Shown piece after piece: positions 31,007 through 39,103 of a stretch of DNA of 64,000 bases. The stretch is from Agrobacterium tumefaciens (GTDB taxonomy: Bacteria; Pseudomonadota; Alphaproteobacteria; Rhizobiales; Rhizobiaceae), in the NCBI RefSeq assembly GCF_013318015.2, contig NZ_CP115842.1, forward strand, positions 1,673,001 through 1,737,000, in the 5' to 3' direction. The translations under genes were made by a program, and so were the position numbers. Under the pieces are notes generated by a model. That model made no database searches, was not told where the DNA came from, and saw nothing but the letters and a program-made list of their open reading frames with translations. Each line of letters begins with the position of its first letter. Positions within the stretch are counted from its first letter, which is position 1.

Positions 31007-32779
31007 CTAATTCACCGGCCAGACATAAAGCAGCATCGGAATGCTGGCAATGACGATCATGATCGACAGCGGCAGTCCAAGGCGCGGATAATCGCTGAAA
31101 CGATAACCGCCCGGACCCATGACCAGCGTGTTGCACTGGTGGCCGATGGGCGTGAGGAAATCGCAGCCGGCGCCAATCGCCACCGCCATCAGAAAGGCCT
31201 CCGGCCGAAAGCCGAGCGTGGTGGCGAAACCGGCGGCGATGGGTGCCATGACCAGCACGGTTGCAGCATTGTTGAGGAAGGGCGTTACCGCCATGGCAGT
31301 CAACAGGATCATGCCGAGTGCTGCGAAGGGCGGCAGTCCTTGTGCGGCATGGCCGAGCCAGGCGGCGATCAGCTCGCTGGCGCCGCTGGTGCGCAGACTG
31401 TCGCTGACGGGAATGAGGGCGGCGAGCATGACGAGGATCGGCCCGTCGATCGATTTATAGACTTCGGTCAGCGGTATCGCGCCGACGACGATCATCAGGA
31501 AGGCGGCGGCGAAAAAGGCGACGGATACCGGCACCAGCCCGCTGCCGGCGGCAATCATGGCCGCGGCAAGCACGATGACGGGCAAAAGCGCGCGGCGCTG
31601 CACCCCAAGCAGGATCTCCCGCTGCGCCAGGGGCAGCAGCGAAAATTCCTGCAATACCTGTGGCAGGTTCTTGCGGCTGCCCTGCAAGAGAATGACGTCG
31701 CCCGCCTGCAAGGTCAGGTCGGAGAGCCGCTGGTTGACGCGCTGGCCGCGACGGCTCACTGCAATCAGATTGACGCCGCGGGTGTAGGATAGCGCCAGTT
31801 CGCGCGCGGAAATCCCGTTGAGAACGGATTCGTTGCTGATAACCGCTTCCATGGAAATAAGGTCAGCGGTCTTCTGGCCGTTCTCGGTGAGCGGCTTGCC
31901 TGACAGCAGCAGCTTGGCCTGCGAGACGATGCGGTCGAGGCCCTCCGGGTTGCCTTCGAGAAGAATGGTGTCGCCCGGCTTCAGATTGACATCGGGGAAG
32001 GGGGAGATACGCCGGGGTCCGCGCAGGATCGTGCTGGCGATTACGTCGCCATCCGCCTGTTTCAACAGCTCCCGCAGCGGCTTGTCGGCGTAGGTGCTGT
32101 CGGCGGGAAGCGTCGCCTCGGCGGTATAGGCCGACTGGTCCAGAATATCCTCCATCGATGCCTGCTGGCGGTTGCGCACCGGCAGCAGGCGGTAACCGAA
32201 GGTCAGGAAGATGATGCCGATCACGGTCAGCCCGGCACCGACCGGGGTGAAATCGAACATCGAGAAGCTCTGCCCGGTCATTTCCTCACGCAGCCTGGAA
32301 ACGACGATGTTGGGCGAGGTGCCGATCTGCGTCATGAGCCCGCCCAGAAGGGCAGCGAAGGCCATGGGCATCAGATAATAGGAAACAGGGCTGCCGGATT
32401 TGCGGGCGAACTGGAAAGCAACCGGCATCATGATGGCAAGCGCACCGATGTTCTTGATGAAGGCCGACATGATGGCGACGACGATCATCAGAAAGGCCAG
32501 TTGCAGGGTTTTGGAGTGCATCTCCGGGAAATATTTCTTGATCGTCATATCGACGACCCCTGAACGCGCCACGGCCGAACTGACGATCAGCGCGCTGCCG
32601 ACGATGATGACGATATCGTCCGAGAAACCGGAGAACGCCTTGTCGAAAGGCACGACCCCAACCGCCACCGCCACCAGCAACGCGCTGCACGCGACCACAT
32701 CATAGCGGAACCTGTCCCATATGAACGCGACCATCATGCCGGCGATCACGGTAAAGGCGAGGATCTGGTCGGTCGTCAT
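31007..32779 (-). CDS. SLC13/DASS-family transporter with two RCK_C (TrkA-C) domains
   Basis: 590-aa membrane transporter. An N-terminal bundle of about five helices (with AFIKNIGALAIMMPVAFQFARKSG and MTQIGTSPNIVVS) and a C-terminal bundle (with VTPFLNNAATVLVMAP and LTPIGHQCNTLVMGPGGY) flank a soluble insert at about 200-385. The insert holds two RCK_C units ending GDTILLEG and GDVILLQG. The SNT-like motifs (IGTSPNIV, IGHQCNTL) mark the DASS family, which moves sulfate, dicarboxylates or citrate. The substrate of this RCK_C subgroup is often guessed as sulfate; it is unproven here. Confidence 0.88.
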   Translation of the reverse strand: MTTDQILAFTVIAGMMVAFIWDRFRYDVVACSALLVAVAVGVVPFDKAFSGFSDDIVIIVGSALIVSSAVARSGVVDMTIKKYFPEMHSKTLQLAFLMIVVAIMSAFIKNIGALAIMMPVAFQFARKSGSPVSYYLMPMAFAALLGGLMTQIGTSPNIVVSRLREEMTGQSFSMFDFTPVGAGLTVIGIIFLTFGYRLLPVRNRQQASMEDILDQSAYTAEATLPADSTYADKPLRELLKQADGDVIASTILRGPRRISPFPDVNLKPGDTILLEGNPEGLDRIVSQAKLLLSGKPLTENGQKTADLISMEAVISNESVLNGISARELALSYTRGVNLIAVSRRGQRVNQRLSDLTLQAGDVILLQGSRKNLPQVLQEFSLLPLAQREILLGVQRRALLPVIVLAAAMIAAGSGLVPVSVAFFAAAFLMIVVGAIPLTEVYKSIDGPILVMLAALIPVSDSLRTSGASELIAAWLGHAAQGLPPFAALGMILLTAMAVTPFLNNAATVLVMAPIAAGFATTLGFRPEAFLMAVAIGAGCDFLTPIGHQCNTLVMGPGGYRFSDYPRLGLPLSIMIVIASIPMLLYVWPVN

Positions 32780-32893
32780 GCTTGCTTATGCTTTCGAAGG
32801 AGAGACGGCGGGACGGACTCTTCCGGTAGGGATGTCGAAGAACGCGAGGCGGGGCATGCGGTTCCGACTGGCCGGCGCGTTCCACACGTTCGC

Positions 32894-33003
32894 GTCATAC
32901 CGGCCTTGAGCCGGTATCAGCCGCCGCGCGTCGGCGCGGCGGAAAGTGTCCCTTCAGCCCAAGGGCTTGGGCTGAAGGGATGCCGGATCAAGTCCGGCAT
33001 GAC
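32894..33003. repeat. Composite element of four consecutive hairpins with CGTCAT/ATGACG ends
   Basis: Hairpin 1: ATACCGGC-cttga-GCCGGTAT (32897-32917). Hairpin 2: CCGCCGCGC-gtcg-GCGCGGCGG (32921-32942). Hairpin 3: CCCTTCAGCCCAAG-gg-CTTGGGCTGAAGGG (32950-32979), a perfect 14-bp stem. Hairpin 4: ATGCCGGA-tcaag-TCCGGCAT (32980-33000). It lies between the SLC13 gene start and the terC stop. Confidence 0.88.
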
Positions 33004-33014
33004 GGTCAGGGTAA

Positions 33015-33773
33015 TCAGTGCGGTTTGGCCGCCTGTGCTTTCTTGCGCTGTCTGGCGTTACGCGCCAGCATGTTGAGCAGTTCCACCAGCGCCGAAAACG
33101 CCATGGCGGCATAGACGTAGCCCTTGGGAACATGGAAGCCCATGCCTTCGGCGATCAGGGTCGTGCCGATCATCATCAGGAAGGCGAGTGCCAGCATGAC
33201 GATGGTGGGGTTGCGCTCGATGAAGTTGGCGAGCGGCGTTGCGGCGAGCAGCATCACGGCAACGGCAAAGATCACGGCCACGATCATGATCGGCAGATGC
33301 GGTGTCATGCCAACGGCGGTGATGATGCTGTCCACAGAGAACACGAGGTCGAGCAGCAGGATCTGGCCGATGGCGGCGCCGAAATTCATCGCAACCGGGC
33401 CGCCCACCATGTCTTCCTTGTGATCTTCAGGATCGACATTGTGGTGGATTTCCTTGGTGGCCTTCCACATCAGGAAGAGACCGCCGGCGATGAGGATCAT
33501 GTCCTTCCACGAGAAGGCGTGGCCGAAGATTTCGAAGACCGGCGTGGTGAGCTGCACGATCCAGGCCACAGTGCCGAGAAGGCCGAGACGCATGATCAAG
33601 GCAAGCCCGATGCCGATCTTGCGGGCTTTTTCGCGCTGTTCAGGCGGAAGCTTGTTGGTGAGGATCGAGATGAAGATCAGGTTGTCGATGCCAAGCACGA
33701 CCTCCATGACGATCAGGGTGACCAGCGCCACCCAGGCAGCGGGGTCGGACAGAAGAGGGAGAACGGACTCCAT
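33015..33773 (-). CDS. TerC-family integral membrane protein
   Basis: 252-aa membrane protein of the TerC family with seven or so helices. The family acidic motifs in membranes are present: [14 protein letters not shown] near residue 25 and [15 protein letters not shown] near 135. Members are implicated in metal (Mn) export and tellurite resistance. I use the ATG at 33773 ([11 protein letters not shown]); upstream codons in frame look non-coding. Together with sitABCD it may reflect manganese homeostasis, but no shared regulatory site was found. Confidence 0.9.
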   Translation of the reverse strand: MESVLPLLSDPAAWVALVTLIVMEVVLGIDNLIFISILTNKLPPEQREKARKIGIGLALIMRLGLLGTVAWIVQLTTPVFEIFGHAFSWKDMILIAGGLFLMWKATKEIHHNVDPEDHKEDMVGGPVAMNFGAAIGQILLLDLVFSVDSIITAVGMTPHLPIMIVAVIFAVAVMLLAATPLANFIERNPTIVMLALAFLMMIGTTLIAEGMGFHVPKGYVYAAMAFSALVELLNMLARNARQRKKAQAAKPH

Positions 33774-33955
33774 CAGGGAATTTTTCCTTTCAGCAACAAG
33801 GCCACCCGAAACATTCGGTTCGTGGAATTTATAGCGCAATACGCGAGAAACAAGGAGACCGCGCCTGTGATAGGCAAGATTTCATCGAAATTTCGCGCAA
33901 ACCGCGTATCAGGCCCCGTGCCGTTGCCGGTCCGGTCGCCCGTTGCTGAATGTTT

Positions 33956-34642
33956 TCAGGCCTTGTCGGTTCCGTATGCCGCCATGAACACCATGATGGC
34001 GCTGTCGATCACTCGGTCCAGCTCCTCTTCGGGAACCGGGCCTTCGAGTTCTCCGAACAGGCGCAGCTTGAAGAAAGTGCCCGTGGAAAGCTCGATATAT
34101 TGCCGGGCGGCAAGTTCGACGTCATCGACCTTGAGATGGCCGAGCGAGACCTGATGCTCGATGAAATCCTGAAGAACGGTGCGCACGTTGTTGGGTGCTG
34201 CGATGAAGAAACGCTGCGCCAGCTTCGGCATGCGGTCGATGACGCCGATCACCGAGCGCATGGCCGGTATCATTTCGGAGCAGATCATCTTGTTGGCGAA
34301 GGCCTTGCCGAACTGTTTCAGGCCGTCGCGCACCTCTTCGGTGCCGGCCAGAATGTTGCGCATGGAGGTCGCGAATTCCTGGCGGTGATGATCGACAAGG
34401 GCGGCGAACAGGTCTTCCTTGTTGGAGAAATAGACATAGATCGTTCCCTTGGAAACGCCGGCTTCCCGCGTGATGTCGTTCATGCTGGCGGCATCGAAGC
34501 CCTTGCGCTTGAACACGCGCCAGGCGCCGGCAACAATCTGCTCACGCTTGGCCGGGTCTTCGCCCGCAGCAAAACGCCCGGCGGGGTTTCCCGGACAGCC
34601 CGTTTCGGTTTCCGTCTCCATATCCATGTCTTCACCTGCCAT
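33956..34642 (-). CDS. emrR: TetR-family repressor of the EmrAB pump
   Basis: 228-aa TetR-family regulator. The HTH is at about residues 36-80 (IVAGAWRVFKRKGFDAASMNDITREAGVSKGTIYVYFSNKEDLFAAL), and the rest is a ligand-binding helical domain. The N-terminal 30 residues are acidic. It is divergent from emrAB, with two palindromic sites in the 159-base gap. A flavonoid-inducible emrR-emrAB system is known in Agrobacterium tumefaciens as I recall, and this gene arrangement fits it. Confidence 0.88.
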   Translation of the reverse strand: MAGEDMDMETETETGCPGNPAGRFAAGEDPAKREQIVAGAWRVFKRKGFDAASMNDITREAGVSKGTIYVYFSNKEDLFAALVDHHRQEFATSMRNILAGTEEVRDGLKQFGKAFANKMICSEMIPAMRSVIGVIDRMPKLAQRFFIAAPNNVRTVLQDFIEHQVSLGHLKVDDVELAARQYIELSTGTFFKLRLFGELEGPVPEEELDRVIDSAIMVFMAAYGTDKA

Positions 34643-34691
34643 CGTTACCGGTTCCTAGCACTGCAATGGCGTAAAAAAAATTAACCGAACG

Positions 34692-34709
34692 TCGAACCAA
34701 TCAGTTCGA
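34692..34709. promoter_or_regulatory. Candidate EmrR operator 1
   Basis: TCGAAC-caatca-GTTCGA, perfect 6-bp arms, with a further GAAC just upstream (ACCGAACG). It uses the same GAAC/GTTC half-sites as operator 2 and is close to the emrR start at 34642. Confidence 0.65.
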
Positions 34710-34746
34710 TTACACTTGATATGTGTCAGGAAAGGGATTATGTCAA

Positions 34747-34769
34747 TCGAACCGAACGGTTCAGTTCGA
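34747..34769. promoter_or_regulatory. Candidate EmrR operator 2
   Basis: A 23-bp near-perfect palindrome: TCGAAC-C-GAAC-G-GTTC-A-GTTCGA, with tandem half-sites on each side. It lies 32 bases before the emrA start and is the best-placed site for repression of emrAB. Confidence 0.75.
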
Positions 34770-34801
34770 AAAACTTTCTTCAATTTATCACGGTACATCT
34801 C

Positions 34802-36007
34802 ATGTCGGCCCAGAAGAATAGCGCGGTTCGCGCCGTCAACGATGCGGAAGAGGCGGACGTTTCCGCCAAGGCTGAGACCTCTCCGGCAAAGCCGGTGGAG
34901 GCCCCGCCGCAACAGCCGCCACAGACAATTGCCGCACCGAAGAAGAAGAAGCGTTCGCCGCTTCTGCCGATCTTTGCGATCGCCCTTCTCGCCGGCGCCG
35001 GCTGGTACGGTTATAACTGGTGGATCGACGGTCGCTTCATGGTTTCGACGGATGACGCCTACATTCAGGGTGATATCGCGGTCATCGCGCCCAAGGTTTC
35101 GGGTTACATCGCCAAGGTGAACGTTGTCGAAAACCAGGAAGTCAAGGCGGGTGATCCGCTGGTTACTCTGGATGACGGCGACTATCGCATCGCGCTTGAA
35201 CAGGCCGACGCGCAGATCCGCACCGAGGAACTGTCGCTGAAGCGCATCGATGCGCAGATCATCGGCGGCGAGGCAGCGCAGGAACAGGCCGTTGCCCAGA
35301 AGGGCGCTCTGGATGCGGCCCTTCGCGGTGCGGAAATCACCCAGAAGCGCGCCACCGAATTGCAGGCGAAGGATGTCGGCACCGTTGCCGCTTCCGACAG
35401 CGCGCAGGTCGCGCTCGATCAGGCCAGGGCGAATGTCGTGGCCGGCGAGGCGGCGATCTCGTCCGCGAAAGCCAATGTCGAGCTTCTTCGCGCCCAGCGC
35501 GAGGAAGCCGAAAGCACCATCCGTTCGCTGCAACTTTCCAAGGACAAGGCGGCCCGCGATCTGGCCTTCACCGTGTTGAAAGCGCCTTATGACGGCGTTA
35601 TCGGCAATCTGGCGGTGCAGACGGGCGATCTCGTTTCGGTCGGCAAGCGCCTTGCTTCGCTGGTGCCGTTGAACGAGCTTTATATCGACGCCAATTTCAA
35701 GGAAACGCAGCTGGCCCGCGTGGTGCCCGGTTCGAAGGTCCGCGTCCATGTGGATGCTTTCGACGACGAGACCATTGAGGGCACGGTCCAGTCGATATCG
35801 CCCGGTTCCGGTTCGGTCTTCTCGATGCTGCCGCCGGAAAACGCCACGGGTAACTTCACCAAGGTCATCCAGCGCGTACCGGTGCGTATCGTCTTCTCCA
35901 AGGAAGATCTCGCCAAGCACAATCTGCGTGCGGGCCTGAGCGTCGTCGTCGATGTGGATACCCGCACGGCGCCGGAAAACACGAAAACGGCGCACGTTAA
36001 CCCATAG
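34802..36007 (+). CDS. emrA: EmrA/HlyD-family membrane fusion protein
   Basis: 401-aa periplasmic adaptor of an MFS tripartite efflux pump. A Pro/Ala-rich cytoplasmic N-terminus leads to KKKKRSP and a single membrane helix (about 50-70). A lipoyl-type region (DDAYIQGDIAVIAPKVSGYIAKV), a long alpha-hairpin (about 125-230, Ala/Gln/Glu-rich) and the barrel segments (VLKAPYDGVIGNLAVQTGDLV) follow. The ATG at 34802 has no clear Shine-Dalgarno; the frame is open back to 34721, across operator 2, so the start could be misjudged. Confidence 0.9.
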   Translation: MSAQKNSAVRAVNDAEEADVSAKAETSPAKPVEAPPQQPPQTIAAPKKKKRSPLLPIFAIALLAGAGWYGYNWWIDGRFMVSTDDAYIQGDIAVIAPKVSGYIAKVNVVENQEVKAGDPLVTLDDGDYRIALEQADAQIRTEELSLKRIDAQIIGGEAAQEQAVAQKGALDAALRGAEITQKRATELQAKDVGTVAASDSAQVALDQARANVVAGEAAISSAKANVELLRAQREEAESTIRSLQLSKDKAARDLAFTVLKAPYDGVIGNLAVQTGDLVSVGKRLASLVPLNELYIDANFKETQLARVVPGSKVRVHVDAFDDETIEGTVQSISPGSGSVFSMLPPENATGNFTKVIQRVPVRIVFSKEDLAKHNLRAGLSVVVDVDTRTAPENTKTAHVNP

Positions 36008-36037
36008 GCCAACCAGGGCGTCGTTGAGGGCAAGATC

Positions 36038-37621
36038 ATGGCGGCTACGGTTGTCGGCACAGGCGGGGTATCTGTTCCCGTCGATCCACCCATGGACAAG
36101 CGCAGGCTCATCGCGTTCTTCGCGATGGTCTTCGGCATGTTCATGTCCATTCTCGATATTCAGATCGTCTCCGCCTCGCTTGCGGAAATCCAGGCAGGTC
36201 TCGGGGCGGGCTCCGACGAGATCGCCTGGGTGCAGACATCCTATCTGATCGCAGAAGTCATCATGATCCCTCTGTCGGGCACGCTGGCGCGCATCCTGTC
36301 CACGCGCGTACTGTTTGCCACCTGCGCCGCCGGCTTCACCCTGTCGAGCGCGCTCTGCGCCACCGCGACCAATATCGACCAGATGATCGTCTACCGGGCG
36401 ATCCAGGGCTTTATCGGCGGCGGCATGATCCCGTCGGTCTTTGCGGCCGCCTTCACCATTTTCCCGCCCTCCAAGCGTTCGGTCGTCTCGCCGATCATCG
36501 GTCTCGTCGCCACGCTTGCGCCCACCATCGGTCCCACGGTCGGCGGTTATCTTTCCAATGCCTTCTCCTGGCACTGGCTGTTCCTAGTCAACATCATTCC
36601 CGGCATCATCGTCACCATCCTGACATGGAGCCTGATCGATTTCGACAAGCCTGAAACCTCGCTCTGGAAGAAGTTCGACTGGTGGGGGCTGATCTCCATG
36701 GCCGTCTTCCTCGGCTCTCTGGAATACGTGCTGGAAGAGGGCAACAACAAGGACTGGTTCAACGACGAGCATATCGTCATCGGTTCGGTGGCCATGGTCA
36801 TCGGTGCGGTGGTGTTCTTCTGGCGTGCCTTCAAGGTGGACTTCCCCGTTGTGGACATCCGCGCCTTTGCGGACCGAAATTTCTCCATCGGCTCGCTGTT
36901 TTCCTTCGTGATGGGCATAGGGCTTTACGGGCTGACCTATCTCTACCCGCTCTATCTCGGTCGCGTGCGCGGTTACGATGCGCTGATGATCGGCGAGACC
37001 ATGTTCGTTTCCGGTCTTGCCATGTTCTTCACCGCGCCGATTGCCGGCAAGGTGTCCACCAAGCTCGATCCGCGCATCATGATGGCCATCGGCTTCATCA
37101 GCTTCGGTTGCGGCACGTGGATCATGACGCATGTGACCACCGACTGGGATTTCTACGAGCTGCTGATTCCGCAGGTCCTGCGCGGTTTCGGACTGATGAT
37201 GTGCATGGTGCCGATCAACAACATCGCGCTCGGCACGCTTCCGCCCGCGCGCATCCGCAATGCCTCGGGCCTGTTCAACCTCACCCGCAACCTCGGCGGC
37301 GCGGTTGGCCTTGCCGTCATCAACACCCTGCTGTCGCAACGCACCGACGATCATTATGTGCGGCTGGCGGAACATGTCAGCTATTCCAATCCACAGGCGC
37401 TGGAGTGGCTGAACAATGTCGGCGCGAACTATGATTCCTACGGGCTGGACGGTGCTTCCGTCGCGATCAAGAAGCTGGTCGGCATGGTCTCGCAGCAGGC
37501 GTGGATACTCGCCTTTGCGGATGTGTTCTTCGCGCTGACGCTGCTGTTCGGCAGCCTGATCTTCATGACCGTGCTGATCCAGAAACCCAAGGCAGCGCCG
37601 CCACCAGACGCGGCGCACTGA
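36038..37621 (+). CDS. emrB: EmrB/QacA-type MFS efflux transporter (DHA2 family)
   Basis: 527-aa inner-membrane drug:H+ antiporter with about 14 hydrophobic helices, the DHA2 number. Signatures include LDIQIVSASLAEIQAG in helix 1 and SYLIAEVIMIPLSGTLARI. GPTVGGYLSNAFSWHWLFLVNIIPG is motif C-like. It starts 30 bases after emrA and is followed by a strong terminator, so emrAB is a two-gene unit. Substrates are likely hydrophobic toxic compounds such as plant phenolics. Confidence 0.94.
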   Translation: MAATVVGTGGVSVPVDPPMDKRRLIAFFAMVFGMFMSILDIQIVSASLAEIQAGLGAGSDEIAWVQTSYLIAEVIMIPLSGTLARILSTRVLFATCAAGFTLSSALCATATNIDQMIVYRAIQGFIGGGMIPSVFAAAFTIFPPSKRSVVSPIIGLVATLAPTIGPTVGGYLSNAFSWHWLFLVNIIPGIIVTILTWSLIDFDKPETSLWKKFDWWGLISMAVFLGSLEYVLEEGNNKDWFNDEHIVIGSVAMVIGAVVFFWRAFKVDFPVVDIRAFADRNFSIGSLFSFVMGIGLYGLTYLYPLYLGRVRGYDALMIGETMFVSGLAMFFTAPIAGKVSTKLDPRIMMAIGFISFGCGTWIMTHVTTDWDFYELLIPQVLRGFGLMMCMVPINNIALGTLPPARIRNASGLFNLTRNLGGAVGLAVINTLLSQRTDDHYVRLAEHVSYSNPQALEWLNNVGANYDSYGLDGASVAIKKLVGMVSQQAWILAFADVFFALTLLFGSLIFMTVLIQKPKAAPPPDAAH

Positions 37622-37651
37622 ACAAAATCCCCTCCCATCCACCGCAGAGCT

Positions 37652-37681
37652 GGGGCCGTCGGAAATGACGGCCCCTTTTTT
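37652..37681 (+). terminator. Intrinsic terminator after emrB
   Basis: GGGGCCGTC (37652-37660), loop GGAAAT, GACGGCCCC (37667-37675), then six T. Perfect 9-bp stem. Confidence 0.88.
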
Positions 37682-37703
37682 GTGTGCTTCGCGATACTTT
37701 TCC

Positions 37704-37850
37704 GTCATGCCGGTCTTGAGCCGGTATCCAGTAAGCCCAAGTCCTTGATCCAAGGCTAAAATGAAGAAAGTTGTTGGTCAGCCCTGATAATCTGCAGCCT
37801 GTTGATTTTATTGACGTGTCTAAATCCTTGGGAAAAGCCCAGGGATGACG
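37704..37850. repeat. Composite palindromic element with CGTCAT/ATGACG ends (degenerate)
   Basis: It starts CGTCATGCCGG-tcttgag-CCGGTAT and contains an AAGCCCAAGTCCTTG fragment of the inner module (37733-37747). It ends with CCTTGGG-aaaag-CCCAGGG followed by ATGACG (37826-37850). It is the same layout as the element at 32894 but with degraded inner hairpins. The remaining bases to 37989 show no gene. Confidence 0.6.
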
Positions 37851-37989
37851 CCGGGCAAAGGCGCGCACCCGTAGTTCAAAGGTAGAAATAAAGTGAAATC
37901 ATCGTCTTGCTGAAAATGTGAGGTACGTACATCATTTTTCGGTTTACGACGGCGGCAAAGCTGGATATTCAAATGGCACGGGAGGAAAC

Positions 37990-39012
37990 ATGAAGCCGAC
38001 AGTTCACGATATCGCCGAGCGGGCGGGTGTCAGCCTTTCCACCATCGACCGGGTGCTGAACATGCGCCCCGGCGTTCACGCCGCTACTCGAGCGCGGGTA
38101 GAGGCGGCGATTGCCGAGCTTGGTTATGTGCGCGATATCGCTGCCGCCAATTTGGCCAAGGGTCGCAATTATTCGCTGGTCTTCATCCTTCCCGGCAACG
38201 ACAATTCCTTCATGGCGACGCTGCGAGCCGAAGTTCGTGCCGCAGCCGCCCGCGCCCATCTGGAGCGCACGGCGATCCGCGTTATCGAGGTGCCGCCTTT
38301 CAATGCCGCGGCACTGACGGAGGCGCTGGAAGTCGCGCGGCGGGAAAAGCCGTCGGGCGTCGCCTTCGTCGCCACCGATTCTGAGGATGTTGCCGAAGCC
38401 GCGGACCGGCTGGCTGAAGATGGTATCGCCACCGTCACGCTGGTTTCCGATCTCTCCGGTTCGCGCCGCGACCATTATGCCGGCGTCGACAACGTTGCGG
38501 CCGGGCGCACGGCGGCTAGCCTCATGGGGCGCTTCCTGTCCGGGCGCGGCGGCGATATTGCGGTCGTTGCCGGCTCCATGCTGGTGCGCGACCATCGCGA
38601 ACGCCTAGACGGCTTCCGCTCCGTCATCGAAAGCGAATTTCCGGACTTGCGACTATTGCCGGTCCTCGAAGGTCGGGACGATCCCGTCACCGTCGAGGCG
38701 CTGGTCGCCAAGGCGCTTGCGAGCGACGCGCTGTCCGGCATCTACAGTCTCGGCGCCGGTAATCGCGGCCTCATCCGGGCGCTCAGGGCGTCATCGGGCG
38801 AAAGGTCGCCATCCGTCATCGCCCATGAGCTCACCGAAAACACGGCCAATGCGCTGCGGGAAGGCGTGCTCGATGCCGTGCTCAATCAGGATGCAGGTCA
38901 TGAGGTGCGCAGCGCCATTCGCGTGTTGAAAGCGCGCGCGGATGGTCTCGCTGTCATCGCCGCGCAGGAGCGTATCCGTATCGACATATTCCTCAGGGAC
39001 AATCTGCCCTGA
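37990..39012 (+). CDS. LacI-family transcriptional regulator (probable xylose regulator)
   Basis: 340-aa LacI-type regulator. The HTH and hinge helix are at residues 4-55 (TVHDIAERAGVSLSTIDRVLN ... ATRARVEAAIAELGY). A periplasmic-binding-protein-like effector domain follows (LVFILPGNDNSFMATL, GVDNVAAGRTAASLMGRFL). The ATG at 37990 has GGAGGA five bases upstream. It precedes xylB by 91 bases on the same strand, so control of xylose use is the simplest reading, though not shown. Confidence 0.88.
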   Translation: MKPTVHDIAERAGVSLSTIDRVLNMRPGVHAATRARVEAAIAELGYVRDIAAANLAKGRNYSLVFILPGNDNSFMATLRAEVRAAAARAHLERTAIRVIEVPPFNAAALTEALEVARREKPSGVAFVATDSEDVAEAADRLAEDGIATVTLVSDLSGSRRDHYAGVDNVAAGRTAASLMGRFLSGRGGDIAVVAGSMLVRDHRERLDGFRSVIESEFPDLRLLPVLEGRDDPVTVEALVAKALASDALSGIYSLGAGNRGLIRALRASSGERSPSVIAHELTENTANALREGVLDAVLNQDAGHEVRSAIRVLKARADGLAVIAAQERIRIDIFLRDNLP

Positions 39013-39103
39013 GGAGAGCATTTCCAGGAAAAGTGGCCGCCGGTTTTCCGTCCGGAAATGCGGTGACCCTTAAAACCGCTGAAGTGGCGCAAGGAGCGCC
39101 GGA

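Noticed and set aside
27382..33003. CRISPR-like array from recurrent short palindromes
   Set aside because: The repeats are dispersed single or paired hairpins between genes, not evenly spaced direct repeats with spacers.
34655..36574. 639-codon minus-strand frame opposite emrA/emrB
   Set aside because: It runs through the emr operators and two genuine genes; no domain or ribosome site.
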